Shown: in pieces, positions 27,135 to 35,566 of the stretch
Numbering within the stretch: the stretch's first letter is position 1
How the letters are laid out: each line of letters starts with the position of its first letter
Position numbers and translations under genes: made by a program
Assembly (NCBI RefSeq): GCF_002910915.1
Contig: NZ_NEUF01000101.1
Location: 1 to 64,000 of the forward strand
DNA: 64,000 bases
Source: Streptomyces sp. SM10
GTDB lineage: Bacteria > Actinomycetota > Actinomycetes > Streptomycetales > Streptomycetaceae
Reading direction: 5' to 3'
Notes under the pieces: generated by a model
What the model saw: the letters and a program-made list of their open reading frames with translations, nothing else
The model's database searches: none
Told to the model about the DNA's origin: nothing

Positions 27135-27725
27135 CTACTTCAGCCGGTCGTGGATCCGGTTGCGCATGCCCGTCATCGAGAATCCGCGCGGGTCGACCTT
27201 GCCGGGCTGCCACTCCCGGTGCCCGATGACCGAGGGCGCGTCCCAGCCGTGGACGCGGCAGACCGCCGCCGCGGCCTTCTCGATGGCCTCCAGCTGAACG
27301 GCGGGCCACGGGTCCTTGCCGTCGCCGAGGTTCTCGCACTCGAAGCCGTAGAAGTGCCGGTTGCCGTCGGTGTTGGACTCGTTGTCCGACGGCAGGCGCC
27401 TTTCCGCGATGACGGCGCGCAGGACGTCGTCGTCGCCCAGCCCGGCGTGGTTGGCCCGGCCGTAGCCGACCAGGTGGACCCGGCCGTCCTTCGCGATCAC
27501 ACCGTGGCAGAGCGGGCCGGGCAGCCCCGAGTAGCCGTCCCGGCAGATCTCGACCGTGCGGGCCGTGCCCTTCGTCACGGTGTGGTGGATCATCACCCCG
27601 TGCACGGGCCCCCAGGGACCCTTGTGGTTGCGGTTGTGCGTACGCCAGTCGCCCACCTGGACGACGGTGAGCCCTTCGTCCTTCAGGGCCTTGAGGAAAC
27701 TGCTCGCTGACATGGGTGAGGACAT
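27135..27725 (-). CDS. N-acetylmuramoyl-L-alanine amidase (amidase_2)
   Basis: A 196-aa zinc amidase that cuts the MurNAc-L-Ala bond in peptidoglycan. Visible zinc ligands: the first His in V-M-I-H-H-T-V (47-48), and G-H-R-E-W-Q-P-G-K-V-D-P near residues 175-185 with catalytic Glu/Lys region. No signal peptide or wall-binding domain, a composition seen in phage endolysins and cytosolic recycling amidases. ATG 27725 with AAGGAG 7 nt upstream; a second ATG at 27713 is possible. Single gene downstream of hmp on the same strand. Confidence 0.9.
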   Translation of the reverse strand: MSSPMSASSFLKALKDEGLTVVQVGDWRTHNRNHKGPWGPVHGVMIHHTVTKGTARTVEICRDGYSGLPGPLCHGVIAKDGRVHLVGYGRANHAGLGDDDVLRAVIAERRLPSDNESNTDGNRHFYGFECENLGDGKDPWPAVQLEAIEKAAAAVCRVHGWDAPSVIGHREWQPGKVDPRGFSMTGMRNRIHDRLK

Positions 27726-27868
27726 GGCCAACTCCTTCGTGCCGTGGGGGAGCGTGTGTCCGTACAGCGCTTCTACCGGAACTGGAGGCTCCGCCAAACC
27801 TGTCCCGGTGCTGTTCGCCTCGTGTGCGATTCCATCCGGACAGTCCGCGTGCTCCGGGTGGGCCGTGC

Positions 27869-29065
27869 TCAGTCCTGGGCGAGCCAGAGATCGGGACCGA
27901 ACACCTCGTAGTGGATGTCGGCCGGAGCCACGCCCCTGTCCAGCAGCTGGGAGCGGACGGCGCGCATGAAGGGCAACGGCCCGCAGAGGTAGGCGTGGGT
28001 GCCCGGCTCGACCTTCAGTCCGCTCAGATCGACCCTCCCGGTGCGCTCGGCGGGCCGACCTGGTTCCGGGACCTCGTACCAGAAATGGGCTGAGCCGCCG
28101 GGGAGTTCGTCGGTGAGCGCCTTGTGGCGGACGCGCAGCGGGTGGTCGGCGGGTGACCGGTCGCCGTGCACCACGGTGACCGGCGACCGGTGCCCGTTCT
28201 CGGCCAGGTCCTCCAGCATCGACAGGATCGGGGTGCAGCCGATGCCGGCCGAGGCGAGGAGAAGCGGGGCGTCGGAGCCGTCGAGCACCAGATCGCCGTA
28301 GGGGGCCGAGACGCGCAGCCGGTCGCCCGCGCGCAGCCTTGAGTGCAGGTGGGCGGAGACCTCGCCCTCCGGGCCCTCGCCGCCCCGCACCCGCTTGACC
28401 GAGAAGGAGCGCGGACCGGGCCCCGGCGCCCCGGTGAGGCTGTACTGGCGTATCTGGTGGGCGCCGTCGGGGAGTTCCACCTGGACGGAGACGTACTGAC
28501 CCGGTCGGAAGGCGGGTGCCGGTGTGCCGTCGGCGGGAGTGATCCGGAAGGTGGCGACGTCGGGGGTGTCCTCGGTGCGTGAGGTCACCGTCCACTCGCG
28601 CCACACGTCGCCCGCCGTCACGCCCTGCTGCGCGTAGAGCCGCTCCTCGGCGGCGATCAGGGCGTTGGCCATCAGCCAGTAGACCTCGTCCCAGGCGGCG
28701 GCGACCTCGGAGGTGACCGCGTCGCCGAGCACCTCGGCGATCGCGGTGAAGAGGTGGGTGTGCACGATCGCGTACTGCGGGGCGGTGATGCCCAGTGAGG
28801 CGTGCTTGTTGGCGATGCGGGCCAGCATCACGTCGGGCCGGGTACCGGGGTGTTGGACCAGGTGCGTGGCGAAGGCGGCGATGGAGCCGGCGAGCGCCGA
28901 GCGCTGTGCGCCGGAAGCCTGGTTCCCCCGGTTGAACACGTCCCGCAGGAGCTCCGGGTGGGCGTCGAACAAATTCCTGTAGAAGAGGTCCGCGATGTCC
29001 TCGACGGCCGCCCCCACGGCAGGCAGCGTGGCTCGGACGGTGGCGGTCGACGTGTCGGAGAGCAT
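27869..29065 (-). CDS. hmp: Flavohemoprotein, nitric oxide dioxygenase
   Basis: A 398-aa protein with a globin domain (residues 1-140, proximal His in N-K-H-A-S-L-G-I) fused to a ferredoxin-reductase module: FAD-binding R-Q-Y-S-L-T and NAD(P)H-binding A-S-A-G-I-G-C-T-P. It oxidises NO to nitrate with O2 and NAD(P)H. ATG 29065, with GAGGAG 8 nt upstream. The adjacent NsrR gene and the operator-like repeat 47 bp upstream mark a nitric-oxide detoxification module. Confidence 0.95.
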   Translation of the reverse strand: MLSDTSTATVRATLPAVGAAVEDIADLFYRNLFDAHPELLRDVFNRGNQASGAQRSALAGSIAAFATHLVQHPGTRPDVMLARIANKHASLGITAPQYAIVHTHLFTAIAEVLGDAVTSEVAAAWDEVYWLMANALIAAEERLYAQQGVTAGDVWREWTVTSRTEDTPDVATFRITPADGTPAPAFRPGQYVSVQVELPDGAHQIRQYSLTGAPGPGPRSFSVKRVRGGEGPEGEVSAHLHSRLRAGDRLRVSAPYGDLVLDGSDAPLLLASAGIGCTPILSMLEDLAENGHRSPVTVVHGDRSPADHPLRVRHKALTDELPGGSAHFWYEVPEPGRPAERTGRVDLSGLKVEPGTHAYLCGPLPFMRAVRSQLLDRGVAPADIHYEVFGPDLWLAQD

Positions 29066-29112
29066 GGGTTGACTCCTCGGTGGGGAGAGCGGACCGCGAG
29101 AAGGCGGCCATT

Positions 29113-29135
29113 AATTGGGATATGAGATACGAATT
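29113..29135. promoter_or_regulatory. Putative NsrR operator of hmp
   Basis: AATTGGGATAT-G-AGATACGAATT: 11-bp half sites separated by 1 bp, 8 of 11 positions symmetric, in an AT-rich island 47-70 bp upstream of the hmp start. The 11-1-11 layout is that reported for Streptomyces NsrR sites. Confidence 0.75.
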
Positions 29136-29196
29136 TTGAGGCAGGGTGTGCCCGGTCGTGGGCGCGGCCGGGTGGGTCCGGCCGGGCTGCGGCGGA

Positions 29197-29649
29197 TCAG
29201 CCGGGTGCGGGCCGGCCGCGAGTGATGCCGAGCAGCAGCGGGCCGGTGGGTGAGGAGACGAGATCAGCGACCGTGAGGGGGTCGAGCGAGACATAGAACG
29301 CCTCCTCGGCCCGGCGCAGCGCGGAGCGGAGCAGGCACGCGGAGCGCAGGGGGCACGGGGTGCTGCCCTCGCATTCGACGACCTCGCCCGGCCCTTCCAG
29401 CTGTCTCGCCAGGGTGCCGATCGACGCCGACCGCCCGGCCGTGGTGAGGGAGAGGCCCCCGCCCCGGCCGCGTCGCGCGTCGACCAGGCCGAGGTGCTGG
29501 AGGCGGGCGACGGCCTTCGCGACATGGGTGTAAGGCACCTGCATGGTGGCCGCCACCTCGCGGGTGGTCGGCGGGTCCTCGCCCTCCGCGGTGGCGGTCA
29601 GGCGCATGAGTACCCGGAGTGCCACATCGGTGAATCGCGTCAGTCGCAT
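29197..29649 (-). CDS. nsrR: Rrf2-family nitric-oxide-sensing repressor NsrR
   Basis: A 150-aa winged-helix regulator. The cluster cysteines are Cys93, Cys99 and Cys105 (C-E-G-S-T-P-C-P-L-R-S-A-C), and Asp8 near the N terminus matches the fourth ligand described for S. coelicolor NsrR. That protein carries [4Fe-4S], which reacts with NO and releases DNA. The HTH spans T-T-R-E-V-A-A-T-M-Q-V-P-Y-T-H-V-A-K. It lies upstream of hmp in the same direction with 131 bp between, and has its own palindromic operator just upstream, so both genes should be derepressed by NO. Confidence 0.9.
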   Translation of the reverse strand: MRLTRFTDVALRVLMRLTATAEGEDPPTTREVAATMQVPYTHVAKAVARLQHLGLVDARRGRGGGLSLTTAGRSASIGTLARQLEGPGEVVECEGSTPCPLRSACLLRSALRRAEEAFYVSLDPLTVADLVSSPTGPLLLGITRGRPAPG

Positions 29650-29664
29650 GGTCGCAGCCTAGGT

Positions 29665-29687
29665 AAGTTGCAACAGGGATGCAACTT
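29665..29687. promoter_or_regulatory. Putative autoregulatory NsrR operator
   Basis: AAGTTGCAACA-G-GGATGCAACTT: 11-1-11 arrangement, with perfect outer 8-bp arms AAGTTGCA/TGCAACTT, 16 bp upstream of the nsrR start. Same geometry as the hmp site. Confidence 0.75.
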
Positions 29688-29752
29688 AAGGCCGTCCTCG
29701 GCCCGAGAGGCAGTGCCATGACGGGGGGCTCCGTGACGGATGCGGGGCACGT

Positions 29753-30283
29753 GTGGCGTGCGAAAGGTGGTCAGCGGCCGTGCCGAAGCCGGACGCAGCC
29801 GACGGGATACCGGCGGTCAAGGTCATCACCGACCCGGACAGCCTGGGCCGTTGCGCGCGCGATGAGGCGGAGTGGGCCCCGGCGGGGCTGCCTCACGCCG
29901 TCGCGCGCCCCCAGAGCACCGGCGAGGTGCGGGCTGTCGTGGCGTACCGCGTCGATCACCGGATCCCGGTGATCCCGCGCGGCGCCGGTACGGGACTGTC
30001 GGGCGGGGCCAACGCGGTGGACGGCGCCGTCGCCCTCTCGTTCGAGGACATGAACCGGATCCTGCGCATCGACCCGGTGGAACGCCTTGCCGTCGTCCAG
30101 CCGGGCGTCATGAAGCGAGCCGTCAAGGCTGCCCTGGATCCGTACGGGATCCTCGACCCGGGCAAGGTTCTCGTGTCGGGTGCCCCGCTGGCGTCGGACC
30201 GACCGCCTCTTCGGCACTCGCGGGCCTTCCCGCGGAAGCGATCCGGCCGGCCGTCCCTGCCGCCTACCTCAGCGGGTCGCTGA
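29753..30283 (+). pseudogene. FAD-binding oxidase (glycolate-oxidase/GlcD type) remnant with internal deletion
   Basis: The frame encodes the start of a FAD_binding_4 protein (V-I-T-D-P-D-S-L, then the FAD loop P-R-G-A-G-T-G-L-S-G-G-A-N-A and L-A-V-V-Q-P-G-V). After ~120 residues it jumps directly to V-K-A-A-L-D-P-Y-G-I-L-D-P-G-K-V-L, which is the extreme C terminus of the same family. The central ~300 residues (rest of the FAD domain and the FAD-oxidase C domain) are missing, with the frame preserved. After the C-terminal motif the frame runs on into non-homologous sequence and overlaps the next gene by 20 bp. Start GTG 29753 or 29780. Almost certainly non-functional. Confidence 0.8.
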
Positions 30284-31274
30284 GCTCGACGGCCCGCAGG
30301 GCCGCGGCGAGTGCCCGCTCGTCGCCGATGTCGAGGGCCGTGTCGGTGAGCTTGACGACGTGCTCGTCGCCGTGGGCCACGGCCCGCTCGAAGACCTCTT
30401 CGGAGGTGACCGGGCCCGGCGGGACGTAGGCCACCGGGGCGTCGGGGGCGTACATGGCCGTCACCGCCGCCGACGCGGTCCAGGCGGCCCGGAGGCTCGG
30501 CACCCAGAGGTCCCGCGGGAGCGCGGGGAGCGTCCGGAGCACGGCGTTGGGTGCCGTGGCCGCGTGGACCAGCATCGTCTCCTCGCCGTGGCCGTGGGTG
30601 GCGTACCGGTGGGTGGCGGCCCTGACCAGTTCGGTGAGCCGGCGGTGCCCCTCGTCCGGGTCCGTGACCGTGGCGGCCCACACCGGCACACCCGTGACAC
30701 GGCCGAGCCGGTCGGGGAAGCCGCCCTCCCGCCGGGCGAGGGGCCGTACCGCGTCGAGGGCCCCGGCGGCGGTGTCGGCGCCCGCGAAGAGGGTGAGGCC
30801 GGTGACGGGTCGGTGGCGCGCCGCCCAGTAACCGAGGCCGTGAGCGAGCTCGTTCAGCCGGGGCTCGGTGCTCTCGCCGGCCAGGAGCGTGCGCACGGCG
30901 TGGCCCACGCGGATCACCGGATGCGTCGATCCGCCGTACATGCCGGGCAGGAGACGGGGCCACCACCGGGCGAGCACGTCACGCCAGGGATGCTCGGCGG
31001 TCTCCCGGCCGAAGTAGCCGATCCAGTCGGCGGCGCGGCGCGGATCACCCAGGGCGGAACGCCAGCCGGCGTCCGTGACCGGCTCCACGCCGGGCGGGAA
31101 CTCCTCGAGCCGGGACGCGTACACGTCGAGCCAGCGGTGGACGGACTCCGCCCGGCCGTTGGCGGCGAGGGCCTCGACGGCCATGGGCGCGTGGTTGGTG
31201 AGCCTGCCGAGCCGCTCGGGACCGGAGACGTGCAACCGCTGGAGTGCCTCGTCGAGGGTGCCTGTCGTATCCAT
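30264..31274 (-). CDS. Questin oxidase-family protein (DUF4243)
   Basis: A 336-aa protein that resembles the questin oxidase-like family: N-H-A-P-M-A-V-E-A-L near residue 30, W-R-D-V-L-A-R-W-W-P-R-L-L-P-G-M-Y-G-G-S-T-H-P-V-I-R near 100-125, and conserved His residues (N-H, T-H, G-H, G-H-G-E-E). Fungal members catalyse Baeyer-Villiger ring opening of an anthraquinone; bacterial members are uncharacterised. ATG 31274, weak RBS. Convergent with the pseudogene. Confidence 0.75.
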   Translation of the reverse strand: MDTTGTLDEALQRLHVSGPERLGRLTNHAPMAVEALAANGRAESVHRWLDVYASRLEEFPPGVEPVTDAGWRSALGDPRRAADWIGYFGRETAEHPWRDVLARWWPRLLPGMYGGSTHPVIRVGHAVRTLLAGESTEPRLNELAHGLGYWAARHRPVTGLTLFAGADTAAGALDAVRPLARREGGFPDRLGRVTGVPVWAATVTDPDEGHRRLTELVRAATHRYATHGHGEETMLVHAATAPNAVLRTLPALPRDLWVPSLRAAWTASAAVTAMYAPDAPVAYVPPGPVTSEEVFERAVAHGDEHVVKLTDTALDIGDERALAAALRAVELSDPLR

Positions 31275-31542
31275 GGCGAGAACGCTAGGCAGCCCTGTCC
31301 GGCGCCGTAACGGGCGGAGGTCGGGGTCAGGAGCGGGCCGAAGTCCTAGGCACCCGGGCCCGAGCCGTGCTCCGCCCGCGACCGCCCGACCCGCTTCCGC
31401 CCGGACTGTATGAGGCGCCCGGATGCGGGCAACGTTCCCGTCCCACGCCCGGTTAGTCACACTCTTTTGTGTAATAGCGCGCCGTGTCCTCCGGCTGGAA
31501 GTGTTCTTCCTGCAGGTCAGCCCATGATCGAGAGGATGTCGG

Positions 31543-32946
31543 ATGTCCGTTGGTGAAGAGGTTCGCGACACGCAGCCGCCGCAGCAGAGTCTCGGCACAG
31601 CGGCTGCGCGGAACCTCGCGACGACGACCAAGTCCGCCCCGCAGATGCAGGAGATCACCTCGCGGTGGCTGCTGCGCATGCTGCCGTGGGTCCAGGTGCA
31701 GGGCGGCACCTACCGGGTGAACCGCCGACTGAGCTATTCGGTCGGGGACGGCAGGGTGACCTTCGTCCAGACCGGCGACCGGGTCACTGTCATCCCGGCC
31801 GAGCTCGGCGAACTTCCCGCGCTGCGCGACTTCGGTGACGAGGAGGTGCTCGCCGAGCTGGCGCGCAGGTGCGAACAGCGCGACGTCGCGGCCGGTGAGG
31901 TGCTCGCCGCGGCGGGCGACGCGGCGGACCGCGTCCACCTCCTGGCGCACGGCAAGATCGAGAAGATCGGGACCGGGCCCTACGGCGACGAGACCGTGCT
32001 CGGAGTCCTGGCCGACGGCGCCTACTTCGGTGACCACGTCCTGATCGACGGGGACGCGAGCTGGGAGTACACGGCGCGTGCGGTGACAGCCTGCACGCTG
32101 TTGACCCTGCGCCGGTCGGACGTGCTCAACCTCGCGGCCCGTGCGGACTCGCTCCGCGACCACCTCGCGGGGCTCCTCGCCATCCCGCACCAGCGCACCA
32201 ACAAGTACGGCGAGGCGGAGATCGACCTGTCGGCGGGCCATGTGGGGGAGAGCGTCGTCCCGCACACCTTCGTCGACTACGAGTCGGCGCCGCGCGAGTA
32301 CGAACTGAGCGTCGCCCAGACCGTGCTGAAGGTCCACAGCAGGGTGGCCGACCTCTACAACCAGCCGATGAACCAGACCGAGCAGCAGTTGCGGCTCACC
32401 GTCGAGGCGCTGCGCGAGCGCCAGGAGCACGAGCTCGTCAACAACCGGGAGTTCGGGCTGCTCAACAACTGCGACTACGGGCAGCGGATCCAGCCCCACG
32501 ACGGGGCGCCCGGCCCCGACGACATGGACGAGCTCCTGTCCCGGCGGCGCGGATCGAAGCTCTTCCTCGCCCATCCGCGGGCCATCGCGGCCTTCGGCCG
32601 CGAGTGCAACAAGCGGGGCCTGGTGCCGGAGACCGTCGAGGTCGGGGGAGAGCACGTGCCGTCCTGGCGAGGCGTGCCGATCTTCTCCTGCAACAAGATC
32701 CCGGTCACCGACGCCCGCACCACGTCGATCATCTGCATGAGGACCGGGGAGGCGGACCAGGGGGTCATCGGACTCCAGCAGAGCGGCATCCCCGACGAGA
32801 TCGAACCGAGCCTCTCGGCGCGCTTCATGGGCATCGACGACCAGGCGATCATGTCGTACCTCGTGACGGCCTACTACTCCGCCGCCGTTCTGGTGCCCGA
32901 TGCCCTGGGCGTCCTGGAGAACGTGGAGGTGAGCCGCTGGCGGTGA
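31543..32946 (+). CDS. Family 2B encapsulin nanocompartment shell protein with cyclic-nucleotide-binding-like insertion
   Basis: A 467-aa HK97-fold shell protein. The N-terminal [16 protein letters not shown], then [15 protein letters not shown], and the C-terminal region are characteristic of family 2 encapsulins. Residues ~82-212 form a cNMP-binding-like insertion, the mark of subfamily 2B. In this copy the phosphate-cassette region reads [15 protein letters not shown] and lacks the usual Glu and Arg, so ligand binding may be lost or changed. Family members assemble into ~24-nm protein cages enclosing an enzyme. ATG 31543 with GAGAGG upstream. The polyprenyl transferase gene follows, separated by a hairpin. 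Confidence 0.93.
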   Translation: MSVGEEVRDTQPPQQSLGTAAARNLATTTKSAPQMQEITSRWLLRMLPWVQVQGGTYRVNRRLSYSVGDGRVTFVQTGDRVTVIPAELGELPALRDFGDEEVLAELARRCEQRDVAAGEVLAAAGDAADRVHLLAHGKIEKIGTGPYGDETVLGVLADGAYFGDHVLIDGDASWEYTARAVTACTLLTLRRSDVLNLAARADSLRDHLAGLLAIPHQRTNKYGEAEIDLSAGHVGESVVPHTFVDYESAPREYELSVAQTVLKVHSRVADLYNQPMNQTEQQLRLTVEALRERQEHELVNNREFGLLNNCDYGQRIQPHDGAPGPDDMDELLSRRRGSKLFLAHPRAIAAFGRECNKRGLVPETVEVGGEHVPSWRGVPIFSCNKIPVTDARTTSIICMRTGEADQGVIGLQQSGIPDEIEPSLSARFMGIDDQAIMSYLVTAYYSAAVLVPDALGVLENVEVSRWR

Positions 32947-32952
32947 CACTCC

Positions 32953-32983
32953 CCGGGCCCGGGCGCCGACCGCCCGGGCCCGG
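32953..32983 (+). terminator. Hairpin between encapsulin shell and cargo genes
   Basis: Perfect 13-bp stem CCGGGCCCGGGCG (32953-32965) with 32971-32983 and a 5-nt loop, 6 bp after the shell stop. Likely a partial terminator or mRNA stabiliser that sets the shell-to-cargo ratio. Confidence 0.75.
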
Positions 32984-33033
32984 CAGGCCGAGGCCGCGAC
33001 CAAGGTGCCGCGTGGCGCCCGGAAGGAGTGACC

Positions 33034-34083
33034 GTGACCATGACCAGTACGGATGCCGCGATGGAGGGCCGCAAGGCAGCCGCGCTGCTCGAGCACACCC
33101 GCAACGCCGTCGATCCGCATCTTCGCGCAGCCGTCGAGACGCTGCCCGGGGCGATCCGCAGGGTCGCCATGTACCACTTCGGCTGGCAGAACGCCGACGG
33201 CACACCCGCCTCCGGGCAGGCCGGCAAGGCCATCAGGCCCGCACTCGTCCTGGCCGCCGCCCGCGCCCTGGGAGGCGACCCGGAGGCGGCGATGCGGGCG
33301 GCCGTCGCCGTCGAACTCGCGCACAACTTCACCCTGCTGCACGACGACGTCATCGACGAGGACACCACGCGACGGCACCGCCCCACCGCCTGGGCGGTGT
33401 TCGGGGTGCCGGACGCCGTGATCACCGGGGACGCCATGTCCTCCCTCGCCCTGCGGCTGCTGGCGGACGACCCGCACCCCGCGTCCGCGGAGGCCGCGGT
33501 CCGGCTCTCCACCTGCGTCATCGAGCTCTGCGCGGGACAGCAGGCCGACTGCGCCCTGGAGGAGCGCGGGCCCGACGACGTCACACTGGACGAGTGCTTG
33601 GCCATGGCCATGGCCAAGACGGGAGCCCTGCTCGGGTGCGCCTGCGCCCTCGGCGCGCTCTACGCCGGGGCCGGTGAGAGGGAGGTCAGGGCCATGGACG
33701 GCTTCGGCCGGGAGGCGGGTCTCGCCTTCCAGCTGATCGACGACCTGATCGGCATCTGGGGCGACACGGCCCGCACGGGCAAGCCGGTCGGGGCCGACCT
33801 GACCGCCCACAAGAAGTCCCTGCCGGTGGTGGCGGCGCTCACCTCGGACACCCCGGCCGCCGCCGAGCTGGCCGCGCTCTACCGGGGCCCCATGAACACA
33901 CCGGGGGAGGTGAGGAGCGCCGCCGACGCGGTGGACCGGGCCGGCGGCCGGGACTGGGCCCAGACCGCCGCGGCGGACCGGATGGCCCGGGCCGTCCATC
34001 ACCTGTCCCGCGCCGTGCCCGATCCTGACGGTGCCGGGGACCTGCTGGCGCTGGCCGAGTTCGTCACCCGCAGAACGCACTGA
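33034..34083 (+). CDS. Polyprenyl diphosphate synthase, putative encapsulin cargo
   Basis: A 349-aa trans-isoprenyl diphosphate synthase. First Asp-rich motif D-D-V-I-D-E-D followed by R-R-H-R-P-T; second motif D-D-L-I-G near L-I-D-D-L-I-G-I-W-G-D. It condenses isopentenyl diphosphate with an allylic diphosphate; the chain length (GPP to GGPP) cannot be fixed by eye. Polyprenyl transferases are one of the standard cargo classes next to family 2B encapsulins. The segment before the first helix is only ~25 residues, short for a disordered targeting tail. GTG 33034 is chosen because GGAAGGAG lies 5 nt upstream; GTG 33028 and ATG 33040 are alternatives. Confidence 0.9.
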   Translation: MTMTSTDAAMEGRKAAALLEHTRNAVDPHLRAAVETLPGAIRRVAMYHFGWQNADGTPASGQAGKAIRPALVLAAARALGGDPEAAMRAAVAVELAHNFTLLHDDVIDEDTTRRHRPTAWAVFGVPDAVITGDAMSSLALRLLADDPHPASAEAAVRLSTCVIELCAGQQADCALEERGPDDVTLDECLAMAMAKTGALLGCACALGALYAGAGEREVRAMDGFGREAGLAFQLIDDLIGIWGDTARTGKPVGADLTAHKKSLPVVAALTSDTPAAAELAALYRGPMNTPGEVRSAADAVDRAGGRDWAQTAAADRMARAVHHLSRAVPDPDGAGDLLALAEFVTRRTH

Positions 34084-34176
34084 ACCGGGCCGCCCGTGAC
34101 CGGGGACGACACCCAACTCTAGGATTCTGTGGGTCGGTTGGGATCACCATCACGGGGCGAAGGGGCGGGGCCGGTC

Positions 34177-34773
34177 ATGGGCGTACGCGTGCGGCAGGCG
34201 GACGAGCGGGACAGGGATCAGGTCGTACGGATCCTGGACGAGGCATTCCACGACGATCCGGTGAGCAGTTGGGTCTTCCCGGACGAGGAGCACCGGCGCG
34301 CGGTCCACGGGAAGTTCCTCGGAGTCTTCGCCGACATCACGCTGGAAGGAGGCCGGATCGACCTGCTGGAGGACGGTACGGCGACGGCTCTCTGGCTCTC
34401 CGTGCCGGCGGGCGTCCCTCCGGAGGACGACGACACCCCCGCGCTCATGAGGGAGACCGCGGATCCCGGCAACGAACGGGCCGAGCTGGTGGGGAGGCTG
34501 ACGGGCGCCGCCCATCCCCACGACCGGGCGCACGTGTACCTCCTGATGATCGGTGTCTCCCCGCAGCGCCAGGGCGAGGGCATCGGGGAGGCCCTGATGA
34601 GGGGGGTCCTGGACCGGTGCGACCAGGAGGGGACCCCTGCCTATCTGGAGGCGAGCAGCGCGCGCAGCCGCGCTCTGTACGAGCGGCTCGGCTTCACCTT
34701 CACGGGGCGGACCGTGGACCTCCCCGGCGGCCCGCCGATGTGGCCCATGTGGCGTGAGCCGCAAGGCGGATGA
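34177..34773 (+). CDS. GNAT-family N-acetyltransferase
   Basis: A 198-aa acetyltransferase with motif A L-M-I-G-V-S-P-Q-R-Q-G-E-G-I-G-E-A-L and the C-terminal Y-E-R-L-G-F-T-F. Start ATG 34177. It lies 93 bp after the polyprenyl synthase in the same direction, so it might be part of the encapsulin transcript, but nothing in the sequence ties it to the compartment. Substrate unknown. A hairpin terminator follows. Confidence 0.87.
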   Translation: MGVRVRQADERDRDQVVRILDEAFHDDPVSSWVFPDEEHRRAVHGKFLGVFADITLEGGRIDLLEDGTATALWLSVPAGVPPEDDDTPALMRETADPGNERAELVGRLTGAAHPHDRAHVYLLMIGVSPQRQGEGIGEALMRGVLDRCDQEGTPAYLEASSARSRALYERLGFTFTGRTVDLPGGPPMWPMWREPQGG

Positions 34774-34808
34774 GCGGGTCCCGGCCGACGGGGTCCCGGA
34801 AGGGGAGG

Positions 34809-34833
34809 GTGCCCCGGGCCGCCCCCGGGGCAC
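34809..34833 (+). terminator. Hairpin terminator after the GNAT gene
   Basis: GTGCCCCGGG (34809-34818) pairs with 34824-34833 around a 5-nt loop, 36 bp past the stop codon. Confidence 0.7.
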
Positions 34834-34851
34834 GGACTACAGTCCCTGCTC

Positions 34852-35520
34852 ATGACAGATGAGTCGTGGGCAGGCTGGTACCGGGACCGCCATGGTTCCG
34901 AGGCCGTCATTCTCACCACGGACGGACAGCAACTCCGTATCCGCGTCCGGGGCACGGACTTCGAGGGCGAGAGTTTCGACGGCCTGGGCCCGGCGGCGGG
35001 CACGCCGGTCGGCGACGGCCTGTTCGACCTGGTCGACGGTGTGCTCGACGACTGCGTCCTGGAGTGGGACCTCCCGCTGCCCGTGCTCGTCTCCGGCACG
35101 GTCCGCCAGGCCACTCTCAGCTGCCTGCTCTCCCTGCGCAGGGCGGACCCGGATCTCTACCTCGCACTCCATCTGGACGGCGCGGTCTACGAGTCGAACC
35201 GCGCCGAGGGCGACTTCGCTTCAGCGCTGGCAACGATCCAGCGGATCCTGCCGCCGGACATGCACCTGCAGACCTGCATAGCCTGCGCCTTCTCCGACTA
35301 CTTCCCGGCCCCGGTCCGCGGTCTGTCCGGAGGCCTGGCCTGCTTCCGCGGAGCCAAGGACGCCTACCGGGACGTCTCGGACGGGAAGGACGTCGCGGGC
35401 CTGTGGGACCGGCGTACCGGATTCGTCCAGGAGATCTGGAGCTGCCGGGAGTTCGAACCGCGCCCGGCGCACGGCGCGGGCACCGGACACCGTGGGGCCT
35501 TCCCCCTGGAGCTCGCCTGA
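34852..35520 (+). CDS. DUF6304-like hypothetical protein
   Basis: A 222-aa soluble protein beginning M-T-D-E-S-W-A-G-W-Y-R-D-R-H-G-S. It is rich in beta-type sequence, with a C-I-A-C pair and F-S-D-Y-F-P-A-P-V-R-G-L near residues 142-158 and a conserved-looking W-D-R-R-T-G-F-V-Q-E. I believe it belongs to DUF6304, a family mostly seen in streptomycetes; no function is known. Convergent with the LysR gene. Confidence 0.65.
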   Translation: MTDESWAGWYRDRHGSEAVILTTDGQQLRIRVRGTDFEGESFDGLGPAAGTPVGDGLFDLVDGVLDDCVLEWDLPLPVLVSGTVRQATLSCLLSLRRADPDLYLALHLDGAVYESNRAEGDFASALATIQRILPPDMHLQTCIACAFSDYFPAPVRGLSGGLACFRGAKDAYRDVSDGKDVAGLWDRRTGFVQEIWSCREFEPRPAHGAGTGHRGAFPLELA

Positions 35521-35566
35521 CGGCTCCCGTGTCCACGGGACGTGGCTGCGCACCGACCGCCGGGGC

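Noticed and set aside
35524..35541. Small CCCGTG/CACGGG hairpin between the DUF6304 and LysR genes
   Set aside because: The stem would leave a 2-nt loop, so only about 6 bp can form; too weak to call a terminator.
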